Of a DNA stretch of 38,074 nucleotides, positions 8,964-17,900 are shown piece by piece (position 1 is the first letter of the stretch; each line of letters starts with the position of its first letter). The stretch covers positions 1-38,074 of the forward strand of contig JAGNIU010000029.1 in NCBI GenBank assembly GCA_018000995.1, written 5' to 3'. The notes under the pieces were generated by a model. That model did not search any database and was not told the origin of the DNA. It worked only from the letters and a program-made list of their open reading frames with translations. The stretch is from Bacteroidia bacterium (GTDB lineage: Bacteria; Bacteroidota; Bacteroidia; B-17B0; Aurantibacillaceae). Both the position numbers and the translations under genes were made by a program.

Positions 8964-9317
8964 AACGGCATCTTTATTATATTTTAATGGGTTAAAGGTT
9001 AACATATCGTTGGTTTTAAAACTAATTTGTATTCTGAAATAAATACCCGGAAAATCTTTAATGTAAATAGGAGTATATGTGTAAAGGTGCAAGGATTGGA
9101 GCCCATAATTATTATACAACTTTAGAAACAAGTTACATAATTCACACCTTCTTACTCGTCTTATTCTATAAAAACCAACTTTACCGAAGATAGTCTATTT
9201 AAAGACACCAAACAGAGAATTGATTCAACTCATAAAAGCTTAGTTGCCTAGCAGCTAAGTAGGTAACAAAAAAAAGGCTGTCCGTTAAGACAGCCTTTAC
9301 ATTGAAAGTTATAAAAA
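8964..9317. other. Intergenic stretch between the 54-residue protein and the VCBS protein
   Basis: No tRNA, recognised riboswitch or convincing ORF is seen in this 354-bp gap. Its first part (8964-9131) is an open but unconvincing 5' extension of the small - strand gene. Its last part holds the strong terminator of the VCBS gene (9267-9298). Just before that is a short imperfect inverted repeat (CTTAG...CTAAG, about 9239-9259) of no clear function. Confidence 0.6.
9267..9298 (-). terminator. Strong Rho-independent terminator of the VCBS-repeat gene
   Basis: Reading the - strand, AAAGGCTGTC (9298-9289) pairs with GACAGCCTTT (9282-9273) over 10 bp with the 6-nt loop TTAACG. The stem is followed directly by a U-run (A-run 9268-9275 on the + strand). 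It starts 20 bp past the stop codon. Confidence 0.85.
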
Positions 9318-10640
9318 CTAGTTTTTTGTAACTTTAAAGATATTGCTTTTGCTAGCAGAACTTACTTTTACAAAATACATACCTCTTGCTTCAGGTAATT
9401 CAATTGTATTAGTTGTGTTAGTGATTTCTTTTGTAGAAACTACTTGTCCTAATGCATTGATTACTTCAACCGACATTACTTCATTAGTGTTATCTAATTT
9501 AAGAGTAACGTTCTCGGTAGTTGGATTAGGGTAAATACTTACACCTGCAATTACATTAGCCGTTGAGATACCTGTACCAAATGTATTTTCAGCATAAAAT
9601 AATGCGCCTGTCGACATTCCTGTTAACATATCCTGATCACCATCGTTATCTAAATCAGCAAATACCGGACAAGCACCTGCGTTAGTTAAATTAGTTAATG
9701 AGAAAGGATTGCTTGTTGGTGCACCAAAAGCAGGAGCACTTGCAGTACCTGTGTTTAAATAGTATGCAAAAGCACCACTATCACCAGACCACATATCTTT
9801 ATCGCCATCAGAATCTAAATCAGTAAATGCAACAGTACCGTAACCAGCAGAAAGGTTAGCTGTTAAACCAAATGTATTCATTACAGGAGCAGCAAATGCC
9901 GGAGCAGAAGCAGTACCAGTATTTTGGTAATAGAAGAAATTTCCATCAAAATTACCAACCATTAAATCCTGGTCACCATCGTTATCTAAATCAGTAAATG
10001 CACCATAGCCATAACCATTAGTTACAGTGGTAATTCCAAAAGGATTTGTTACCATAGCAGCAAACGCAGGAGCAGCAGCGCTTCCTGTATTTTGATAATA
10101 AAAAATATCTCCGGCATAACCGCTAGAAATCATATCCTTATCGCCATCATTATCTAAATCAACAAAAGAAGGGCATGCATAACCATCACCTGTATTAGTT
10201 AAACCAAGTCCATTCATAACAGATGCAGTAAATGAAGGTACAGAAGCTGTACCTGTGTTTTGGTAATAAAAGAAATCACCGTTAACATCAGCTGCCATTA
10301 CGTCTTTATCACCATCATTATCTAAATCAACAAAAGTTGGAGTAGACCATGAACCTGCAGTATTAGCTAAACCAAAAGGATTAGAAATTTTTGTAGGGAA
10401 TGATTGTGCAGTTGCTGCATTTGGCTGAAACAAAACAAAACCAGCAGTTAATGCAAATGTTGCAGTGCTAAGTTTAAGTTGAGTTTGCATTCCGGTTAAC
10501 AATTGAAACAAACGAGCGATACGTCTTTTAAGAATATCTTGTTTGTATTCGTTTTTACCAAGCGATAATAAGTTGCTTAGTTTTTTGCGGCTACGGTTGT
10601 AAAACCTAACCAGTTCATTGTAATTGTAATTTTTCTTCAT
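9318..10640 (-). CDS. Secreted FG-GAP/VCBS-repeat protein with T9SS type A sorting domain
   Basis: The 440-residue protein carries five consecutive repeats of about 55 residues (about 81-355), each with a DLDNDGDKD or DLDSDGDKD calcium-binding loop followed by FFYYQNTGTAS-like strands. These are FG-GAP/VCBS propeller blades typical of surface-displayed binding proteins. Residues about 366-440 form a type A T9SS domain (IYPNPTTEN, NALGQVV, RGMYFVKV). The N-terminus is odd: about 50 very basic residues (FYNRSRKKL, ILKRRIARL) precede the hydrophobic core TFALTAGFVL and the AQS cleavage region. An internal ATG at 10490 would give a normal-length signal peptide. The gene lies 34 bp behind the TIGR03032 gene and probably shares its promoter; a strong terminator follows it. 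No enzymatic domain is seen. Confidence 0.85.
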   Translation of the reverse strand: MKKNYNYNELVRFYNRSRKKLSNLLSLGKNEYKQDILKRRIARLFQLLTGMQTQLKLSTATFALTAGFVLFQPNAATAQSFPTKISNPFGLANTAGSWSTPTFVDLDNDGDKDVMAADVNGDFFYYQNTGTASVPSFTASVMNGLGLTNTGDGYACPSFVDLDNDGDKDMISSGYAGDIFYYQNTGSAAAPAFAAMVTNPFGITTVTNGYGYGAFTDLDNDGDQDLMVGNFDGNFFYYQNTGTASAPAFAAPVMNTFGLTANLSAGYGTVAFTDLDSDGDKDMWSGDSGAFAYYLNTGTASAPAFGAPTSNPFSLTNLTNAGACPVFADLDNDGDQDMLTGMSTGALFYAENTFGTGISTANVIAGVSIYPNPTTENVTLKLDNTNEVMSVEVINALGQVVSTKEITNTTNTIELPEARGMYFVKVSSASKSNIFKVTKN

Positions 10641-10674
10641 TTTTGTTTTTGTTTTTTGATTTGTATATATGTTA

Positions 10675-11763
10675 TTATTGTTTTGGATTTTCAGGATTAG
10701 CCCAAAAGGTTTGTCCTGGTATGCTTAAAGAGTACTTGTGCAATGGATTTGTTGTATTTAAAATATTGGGACGAATTGAATCCTTTAAAATTTTAAGTGA
10801 ATAAATTTCGTCAACACTTGTTTGATACGTTAACTCCCCTACAATTGCACCTGTTGGCAAATGAATTACTTTAATACAAGCTACATCTGCTGTTTTTGCA
10901 AATGGAAGTTTAGCGAATGTTGAAGAGTTTTTTCTGAGTTTACTCATAGCTACGAACATATAATCGCCAATAGCATCCATGCCTCTGCAAAACCCATCTA
11001 GTTTTTTTATGACTTCGTATTTCTTTTCTTTAAGATTTACTTTTACTAATTCACCACTTGCTGATAACAGCATGAAAAACTCACCTTTATAAATCATTGG
11101 TGAATGCGGCATTGGTAATTTATCTAAAATAATTTCGTTGGTCTCCACATCCATTAAAACACCACCACTTACAATATTTTCCCTCCAACCTTGATGTGTA
11201 TCTGTTGTTCCTAAAGCAGTAACGTATTTTGGTTTACCATTTACCATCACTAAACCATTAAGGTGACAACGGTCTTCAGATACCAGATTACTAATAAAAG
11301 GCGGTTGCCATCTTGGAATGAAATTAAAATTTCCTGTTACCTGTGCTAAACAAGAAAAAGAAGTATTAATAGCCCAAACACCATCAGTACCCATGGCTAC
11401 ATCATGCATATCAACCTGACCGGTATAAAACGTAGTGCGGGGTAAAAACAAACTATCGTAGGTGTCTTTTTTATTGGGATAATGTTTCGCTAACTCAGGA
11501 GAGTTTTCGAAATAATGCACTTCATCTTTTGTAGCTAATATTAGTTTATCGCCAGCAATTTCAAAACCCATTGGTTTATTAAAATCGCGGGGCAATTGAG
11601 TGATACGGTTCTCGTCAACCGGACTAATAAAAATAAGTTTACCTGCCTGATAGGTGCTAATAGCAATGCTACATTTTAATTTGAACAACAATTCAGATAA
11701 TTGCGGTGTGAATGTGCAACTAAAAGGTGCTAATCCGACATTATTTGGCGTTTGTTGATCCAT
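10675..11763 (-). CDS. TIGR03032-family protein
   Basis: The 362-residue protein matches the TIGR03032 (DUF4915-like) family. It opens with FSCTFTPQLSELLFKLKCSIAISTYQAGKLIF, then has DFNKPMGFEIAGDKLILAT, VDMHDVAMGTDGVWAINTSFSCL, RWQPPFIS, EDRCHLNGL, LGTTDTHQGWRE and the conserved LPMPHSP segment. It has no signal peptide, so it is probably cytoplasmic, and its repeating pattern suggests a beta-propeller. Biochemical function is not known for the family. It has a strong Bacteroidota promoter immediately upstream and a 34-bp gap to the secreted VCBS protein, which suggests co-transcription. The pairing of a cytoplasmic propeller-like protein with a T9SS cargo is worth noting but not explained. 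Confidence 0.8.
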   Translation of the reverse strand: MDQQTPNNVGLAPFSCTFTPQLSELLFKLKCSIAISTYQAGKLIFISPVDENRITQLPRDFNKPMGFEIAGDKLILATKDEVHYFENSPELAKHYPNKKDTYDSLFLPRTTFYTGQVDMHDVAMGTDGVWAINTSFSCLAQVTGNFNFIPRWQPPFISNLVSEDRCHLNGLVMVNGKPKYVTALGTTDTHQGWRENIVSGGVLMDVETNEIILDKLPMPHSPMIYKGEFFMLLSASGELVKVNLKEKKYEVIKKLDGFCRGMDAIGDYMFVAMSKLRKNSSTFAKLPFAKTADVACIKVIHLPTGAIVGELTYQTSVDEIYSLKILKDSIRPNILNTTNPLHKYSLSIPGQTFWANPENPKQ

Positions 11764-11773
11764 TGCTAATTAT

Positions 11774-11788
11774 GCCCTTTTTCAGGGC
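11774..11788 (-). promoter_or_regulatory. Short hairpin in the leader of the TIGR03032 mRNA
   Basis: GCCCT (11774-11778), 5-nt loop, AGGGC (11784-11788) would form in the leader transcribed from the promoter at 11793-11822, about 10 nt before the start codon. It may affect translation initiation; weak evidence. Confidence 0.3.
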
Positions 11789-11792
11789 TTAG

Positions 11793-11822
11793 CAAAGATA
11801 ACCTTAAATATTAATGGACAAA
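11793..11822 (-). promoter_or_regulatory. Bacteroidota primary-sigma promoter for TIGR03032-VCBS
   Basis: On the - strand TTTG (11822-11819), 18 bp, then TATCTTTG (11800-11793) match both the -33 TTTG and the -7 TAnnTTTG consensus exactly. Transcription would start near 11785, about 22 nt before the ATG at 11763. This is the best promoter in the window. Confidence 0.75.
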
Positions 11823-11884
11823 GCCCTATTTATCCCCCAAAAATCGTGAAAAACTCGAGGGTTTTTAACAATTAAAATCTTGCA

Positions 11885-14410
11885 TTATTCCACTTTAACA
11901 AACTTCCTTGCTTTTACTAAACTACCGTTTAGATAAATATTAGCAATATAAGTGCCATTTGCGAAGCCGGAAACATCCACTTTTGTTTCAGAACTTAATT
12001 CACCTTCATACAGTTTTCTACCTGTAAGATCTCTAACTACAATTGAACCTTTATCACCTGATTTCAATTCTGTTTTAATAGTGATTTCATTTACAGTAGG
12101 ATTTGGATACAATTCGTTTCCATCGTTATAAGAATTTGCAAATTCAGTAATTCCGGTTGCTGTAACAGTTCCTGTTTTCATTCCGTTACCGAAACTGGTC
12201 ACCCAAATTTCTCCTGCAACATATGGATTAAAGAAAACACGCTCCGGTTGTTGGAATGGATAACTCGGTACCATCGAAAAAGTTGGTGTGGCTGAATTTA
12301 TATTATGACTAATCCATAATCCTTGTCCTTCTGTTGTAATATAAATTTGATTTGGATTCAAAGGATTGAATGTACAAGATGTAACTCTATCAATTGTTGT
12401 TCCGGTTAATTTTGTCCAACTTGTTCCGCGATTTGTTGTTTTGTAAATTCCTCCTAAACCATTTGGTGGTCCGCCCCAACCACTAAACACATTTGCATAC
12501 CAAGTATTTTGCGTTGCATCGTTCGGATCAACAACAATATCTTTTGTCCAATAATACATTCCTGTATGCGAAACATCTGTCCAACTATTCGTAGCAGGAT
12601 TATAAAGAAATACGCCTGAACTTGCAGTGAATGCTCCTGCACCGGTTCTTCTTCCTGAATAAGTCGCTACTAATTTTCCATCGTTCAACACCACTAAACT
12701 TGCAGGATGTTTTTCTGTACGAGGAGGATTTGGTAATAAAGTCCAAGTGGATGCAGCTAAATTATTTAAATCACTTGTAACATAAACACCACCAACTCCA
12801 GTTCCACCTGAATAGTGAATTACACTTGCATATGCACGATTTGCATTATTTGGATCTAAGGCTACCCAAAACACAGGATGATTGAAATTATGTAATAAAG
12901 TCCAAGCTGCGCCACTATTGGTTGAGTACATTATTTTTCCATTCGCATCTGTTCCATCTAAAATCGCATCTTGTAAACGTGTACTTTGATACATGTCGTG
13001 AATGTTTGATGTAGCCATGTACAAAGTTCCGTTGGTGGGATGTTGCGCAATACGATACGATGAATTCGCTGTGTAGTTTGTATAATTGAACGACCATGAA
13101 TTTCCTGCGTCAGTACTTCTCATTCCTCGTATATCAGAAAAACACGACCACATATTATTCGCGTTCATCCAATGTACTTGCCATGATGTAGTATTTTCAA
13201 TTCCTACACTTTGATACGTATCGAAAGGAGGTGTATTTGCTCCGGCAGGATGTTGGTCTGCTGCATTTACATAAGCTTGTGTCCAACCTGTACCGCCATT
13301 ACTTGTTTTATGTACGAAACCAAAATCACCAAAAATAACTGAGTTAGCATTGTTGGGTGCAACAGCTAAACCAAACGCACATTCACCATAACTCCAACCA
13401 CGGTCTCCGCCTTGCCCACTCCAACCTGTAATAATATTTGCATTACTTGCTGTTTGAAATGTATTGGCCCAGCTTGTACCCGCGTTTGTTGTTTTTAAAA
13501 CAATTGGTTCAGCAGCATTGTTACTTCCTGCTAAATAAACTGTATTGATATCATTGGTTGCCATTCCGACAAACATCGGAAATGTTGTTGCTAAATTGAT
13601 TCCTGTACTTTTTGTAACCCAGTTTCCTGCGCCATAATCAACAGAATAAATTCCTTTAGCATAATTAAAATAATCAGAACCTACAATTCCTACATACAAA
13701 TCACCAACATCAGCAGTGATACAAAAGAAACGAGTAGTTGGTCCAACTTTTGCGCCGGCAAAACTCCAGATTCTTTCAGCAGTTGGTAATCCCGTAATGG
13801 TTGCGGTACTCCATGATGTACCGCCATTTGTTGAAACTAAAACGCCATCATTTGTTCCTATATAAATATTATTTCCATCCCAAAATACTCCACCAACTGT
13901 ATTTCCAACTCCTGTATTTGTTGCTGTATGAATTGATGTAAATGTATTTCCGCCATTATTTGAAAAATGTATTTCACCATAATATGAAATAATAACGCGT
14001 AAAGGATTATTATAATCTGCATCAATACTAAATGTTTCTTCGGTATTATCAGGATTGCCTGGTAAAGTCGACCATGTTACACCATTGTCGGTACTCTTTA
14101 CAGGAACTATTTCATTATTCGCATAATTAACTGAATACAATAAACCAACCGAATTAGTGAAACATACTTTTGAATTATGTCCACCTATACACTCAGTAAA
14201 ATGAACTTGATTATAAGTAGTTCCGAAGTTAGTGGTGTGAAATAATTCACCCATATCGCAAGAAACATAATACTCGTTATTATTTGCTGGATTAATTGCT
14301 ACTGCAAATAAAGCACCACCGCCGCCAATACCGCGTGATTGGAATGAAGTTGGTTGAGAGAAAATAAAAGTTGAAAATGCTAGAAGAAAAATCGTAAATA
14401 ATTTTTTCAT
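11885..14410 (-). CDS. Secreted Asp-box (BNR/VPS10-like) beta-propeller protein with T9SS type A domain
   Basis: The 841-residue protein has a signal peptide (1-18, ending FSQP) and about nine Asp-box (S/T-x-D/N-x-G-x-x-W/F) motifs, for example STDNGVTW, STNGGTSW, TTNAGTSW, STDAGNSW and TTNRGTSW. They are spread over residues 60-700, as in sortilin/VPS10, GH74 and sialidase-type propellers. The last 75 residues are a type A T9SS domain (LYPNPTVN, DLTGRKL, ANGTYIANI). Asp boxes are structural turns, so a hydrolase activity cannot be assigned; no catalytic set is evident by eye. It is the last gene before the TIGR03032 promoter, and a weak AAAAAC/GTTTTT hairpin at 11849-11866 may end it. Confidence 0.8.
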   Translation of the reverse strand: MKKLFTIFLLAFSTFIFSQPTSFQSRGIGGGGALFAVAINPANNNEYYVSCDMGELFHTTNFGTTYNQVHFTECIGGHNSKVCFTNSVGLLYSVNYANNEIVPVKSTDNGVTWSTLPGNPDNTEETFSIDADYNNPLRVIISYYGEIHFSNNGGNTFTSIHTATNTGVGNTVGGVFWDGNNIYIGTNDGVLVSTNGGTSWSTATITGLPTAERIWSFAGAKVGPTTRFFCITADVGDLYVGIVGSDYFNYAKGIYSVDYGAGNWVTKSTGINLATTFPMFVGMATNDINTVYLAGSNNAAEPIVLKTTNAGTSWANTFQTASNANIITGWSGQGGDRGWSYGECAFGLAVAPNNANSVIFGDFGFVHKTSNGGTGWTQAYVNAADQHPAGANTPPFDTYQSVGIENTTSWQVHWMNANNMWSCFSDIRGMRSTDAGNSWSFNYTNYTANSSYRIAQHPTNGTLYMATSNIHDMYQSTRLQDAILDGTDANGKIMYSTNSGAAWTLLHNFNHPVFWVALDPNNANRAYASVIHYSGGTGVGGVYVTSDLNNLAASTWTLLPNPPRTEKHPASLVVLNDGKLVATYSGRRTGAGAFTASSGVFLYNPATNSWTDVSHTGMYYWTKDIVVDPNDATQNTWYANVFSGWGGPPNGLGGIYKTTNRGTSWTKLTGTTIDRVTSCTFNPLNPNQIYITTEGQGLWISHNINSATPTFSMVPSYPFQQPERVFFNPYVAGEIWVTSFGNGMKTGTVTATGITEFANSYNDGNELYPNPTVNEITIKTELKSGDKGSIVVRDLTGRKLYEGELSSETKVDVSGFANGTYIANIYLNGSLVKARKFVKVE

Positions 14411-14503
14411 GATTAAGGGTTTTGAATACTTTAAATTAGTAAAAAAACCATTACGAAAAATCTTATTTAACGAAATAATCTATATCAATTTAGGAATTGC
14501 GAT

Positions 14504-14896
14504 TTATCCATTCCATATTGGGCATTTAATAAGATTGTTCGGCCGCCTCCAAATATCCCAATGTTTAAATTCATAGAGCCAGCGCGGTTCACGGATGCGC
14601 TTGGCTCTTATTTTATGCTTTTGCTTTCTATACTTTTCTATTCTTGTTTTATGAATTTTATCTTCACGAAAATTGGTTCTACCAACAAACTCTCCCACTC
14701 CTTTATTTCCGGCACGCAATAATTTTTTATACTCTTCATCAGCCAATTTTTGATACTTATGACAAGGACAATGCGGATTACGCGGATCGTTGATATCAAA
14801 TGTGGTTTGTGATTTTACACTCACACTAAAAAACAAAACAAGCAAGAAGAGAATTAATCCCTTCTTGCTTGCTAAGTATTTTATTTTGTCTTTCAT
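14504..14896 (-). CDS. Small secreted basic protein of unknown function
   Basis: I do not recognise this 130-residue protein. It has a clear signal peptide (hydrophobic LILFLLVLFFSVSV, residues 14-27, cleavage near KSQ). The mature part is very basic and rich in Arg, Lys and Trp, with three Cys (43, 45 and 125) and a DPRNPHCPCHKYQKLADEEY segment that looks like a constrained motif. It sits between the alpha-2-macroglobulin gene (56 bp upstream) and the Asp-box T9SS gene (93 bp downstream), all in one direction. The DNA encoding the signal peptide forms a strong hairpin plus T-run (see 14828-14871), so full-length transcription from upstream may be attenuated. Coding potential is supported by the signal peptide and neighbour spacing only. 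Confidence 0.6.
   Translation of the reverse strand: MKDKIKYLASKKGLILFLLVLFFSVSVKSQTTFDINDPRNPHCPCHKYQKLADEEYKKLLRAGNKGVGEFVGRTNFREDKIHKTRIEKYRKQKHKIRAKRIREPRWLYEFKHWDIWRRPNNLIKCPIWNG
14828..14871 (-). terminator. Terminator-like hairpin inside the signal-peptide codons of the small secreted protein
   Basis: On the - strand CAAGCAAGAAG (14871-14861), an 11-nt loop, then CTTCTTGCTTG (14849-14839) make a perfect 11-bp stem. TTTTGTTTTTT follows at once. The structure has every hallmark of an intrinsic terminator, yet it covers codons 9-23 of the gene starting at 14896. It could end read-through from the alpha-2-macroglobulin gene or act as an attenuator relieved by translation. Confidence 0.55.
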
Positions 14897-14919
14897 TTTA
14901 TCAAAGCGGTCTCGACTAC

Positions 14920-14937
14920 TCCCGATAGCTATCGGGA
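14920..14937. repeat. 18-bp perfect palindrome TCCCGATAGCTATCGGGA
   Basis: This self-complementary palindrome, flanked by CTCGACTAC and CGACCTGAC, fills the gap between two - strand genes. The sequence type is familiar as a dispersed palindromic (REP-like) element in many Bacteroidota genomes. It could also form an mRNA hairpin after the alpha-2-macroglobulin stop codon. Only one copy is in the window. Confidence 0.6.
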
Positions 14938-14952
14938 CGACCTGACAAAATC

Positions 14953-17900
14953 TTATGCTTTTACTTTGTTGATTGTTACTTTATCAGTCGCACTCCAAGT
15001 TTTGAATTCGTTAGTGTAGTATAAATACGCTGCAGAAGCAGGAGCATCATATTCACCGGGCATTTCAGCTTTAAGATCTAAATTAATTTCCTTAACAGCT
15101 TTCGGACCCATACCGCGATAATAGATAGCGATGTTGTTGCCTTTTATTTCGTAGTAATCGAATACTTTTTTCTCTTGCAATTCTTTCAACTGCCATGGTT
15201 GTGCTGTAAATCCTGCAGGGATACCAATGATCGCCATTGTACTTGGCACTTCTTCAGATTTTTTGTTTGTGATAGTTGCTGTTAAACGAACAGTCTCACC
15301 AACATTTGCAGTTTTACTTGCCATTTTAGTTTTTAAATCAATTGCGCATTCTTTATCGCTGTTTGGTAAGGAAGTACTCCAGTTAATAGACATAGAATAT
15401 GGAAGCGGCGTTTTCACACCAACGTATTTTACTTTTACCTCATGCTTACCTTCACCTTTAATGAATTCTTCTAAACCTTCAGCAGTGATGGCGCCTTTAT
15501 CTCCGGCTTTGTATGATTTTGTGATTGCTTTTTTACCGTCGATATAAATTTCAATTGTACCATCTTCAGTTGTTTTCTTGCTGAACTTAGCATACTCAGT
15601 TAAAGCTTTTAAAGCTAAAATTGTACCTTGAGTTGAACTGAATACTCCCGAACCACTTCTTGTACTGGTTAAGAATTGAACAGTAGAATTTAAAGCCGCT
15701 ACATGTTTACCATTCGAATTTAATATCGCCATGATAGATAAAGCTGATGTTTCAATGGTTAAAGATTGTCCTTGTGAATAAGTAATAGAGTGAGAAGAAC
15801 CGGTGAAGCTGCCATCTTTTGCTTGTTTGTTTACTAAAGCATTCAATGCTTCATCACCTTTACTTGTTTCTTTCATAGCGTAAGCTGCGTTCGCCATCAT
15901 TGCTAACATGTAAGGATCTTTTGTTTCCATTGCTTTTTTGTAAGATGTTTCAAATTCTTTCTTTACATCTGTGTAACCTGCCTCTGTGAGCGCGTACACG
16001 ATATAAGAATTTAAAATATCATCGCTTATTCTTCCAAAATCATGGTAAGCATGTTTTTCTCTTGCAAAACCACCTTTACCATCTTTGTGCTTAATTAACC
16101 ACTCAGCAGTACGGTCTAACATTTTCTGGTCGATTTCCTGCCCGGCATTTTTCATATCCACAAATTCCATAATGCCATAAGCCGTTAAACCTTCGTGTGC
16201 AGGATTTGCACCGAACCACTCATAACCTTTTTCGCTTGATTCGAATGTTGTTAATCGTTTATAACCACGGTTTAAAAGATCGGTTGCTTTTGCTAATGTT
16301 TTTGTGTCTTTACTATCAGTCGATTTTAAATAATCTAACACCATTGCATTTGGATAAGCTGTGCAAGATGTTTGCTCAAAACAACCGTAAGGCTCTTGTA
16401 AAATTCCTTCTACACCTTTCATTAAATCTGAAACCACATTCGGAAAAGCAGTGAAGGTTGCTTTTAATGAACCGTTCACCATTTTATTTATTTCAAATGT
16501 ATATTCTTTTTCTACTTCTTGTGCAGAGAATGAAGTTTGAACAGGGAAACCTTTAGGAGCAATTTTTATTTTTTGAGTGAATGCATCACCTAAACCACAA
16601 GCTTTGAAAGCAATTGTGAATTCGCCTGTTCCTATTTTGTCTAACACTTTATAATCTAAATAAATTGTTTTTGCAGCTCCCGGCATAATAGTTTGCACAC
16701 TTGGAATGGCAGCTAATTCTTTTAATCCATCAGGCGCAGTAATGGTGATTATTCCACCTAAAGGACCGTTAGTATTATTTTTAAGCGTTAAAGGAATAGA
16801 AACAAAATCTTCAGTCGCCACTTCAACCGGAATTTTGGTTGACATATTGAAAGGTAGTTGAGTGAAAATATTTTTTTCAGTTCTTCCAACAGTTCCATCA
16901 CTTCCTAATCCTTCAATAGTTGTACGGAAAGAAGTAATATCATCAGAAGTATAAAACTCAATTGTTTTTTTACCACTGTAACCAATTTCAATATTCGGAT
17001 TCCAATAAATAGTATTACGGAAATCAGTACGCGTTTCTACATTTTCCTGTTTTTCGTAAGTTGGTGCGTAAAACTGACGAGCACGATAATAAGTTTGAAT
17101 AGCTTGTTGGTTATTCGCACGTTCACCACCCCATTCATCTAAATCATCACCTGCGTTTTTATCAAAGCGACGGTCAGCCACTTTCGATTGACTTGCTTGA
17201 ACTTTTGCATCAGCTGCTAAATCTTTTGGTCCGTTATTGGCCTTTTGTTCTTCTAATTTAGACTGGTCGCGTAATACTTTCTTACCTTCTAATTGTTTAA
17301 ACGCGCCACCGTCCTTTTTCTTTAAAGCTTCAACAGGTTGCGCTTCTTTACGAACGTTATTGTTATTCGCTAATACATTATCAAGCATTGGTGCTTTTTC
17401 ATTCACCATTCCACCGGCAGCCATAGGAATAGCATCTTCAAAATCTACTGCAGAACCCACTCCACTTGGCTTCCCTGCTTTCGATCTGTGTTTGTTATTC
17501 CCGTTATAACCATAGTAGTTGTAATTTTTCTTGTACATATACAATACTAAATTTTGGCTATAATCTTGCATGTATTGTGCTTGCTGATAAAAACCTTCAG
17601 AATTGAACACTAAAGAAACAGGAGAAGTTAAATCCACTTTTCTAATTGAGAACTTTCCATCAGAATCTGATTCATATTCAACACCATTAGGAATTTTAAT
17701 TTTCACACCCGGCATTGGTTTACTGTTTTCGCCATTGTAAATTGTTCCTGCAATAATCGCACGTTCGCCTAAGTAATTAATGACAGGTAATTCTTCTTCC
17801 ATTAATTTTTCCCAGCTAAAACGTCTCCAACCTGCAGTCATCATTACATAATCTAAAGCTTTGTCTGCTTTCACTTCTTTGTTGCTGAAATAAAACGCAG

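Noticed and set aside
15227..15547. A 106-residue open frame on the + strand
   Set aside because: It lies fully inside the alpha-2-macroglobulin gene on the other strand and shows no recognisable motif or start context.
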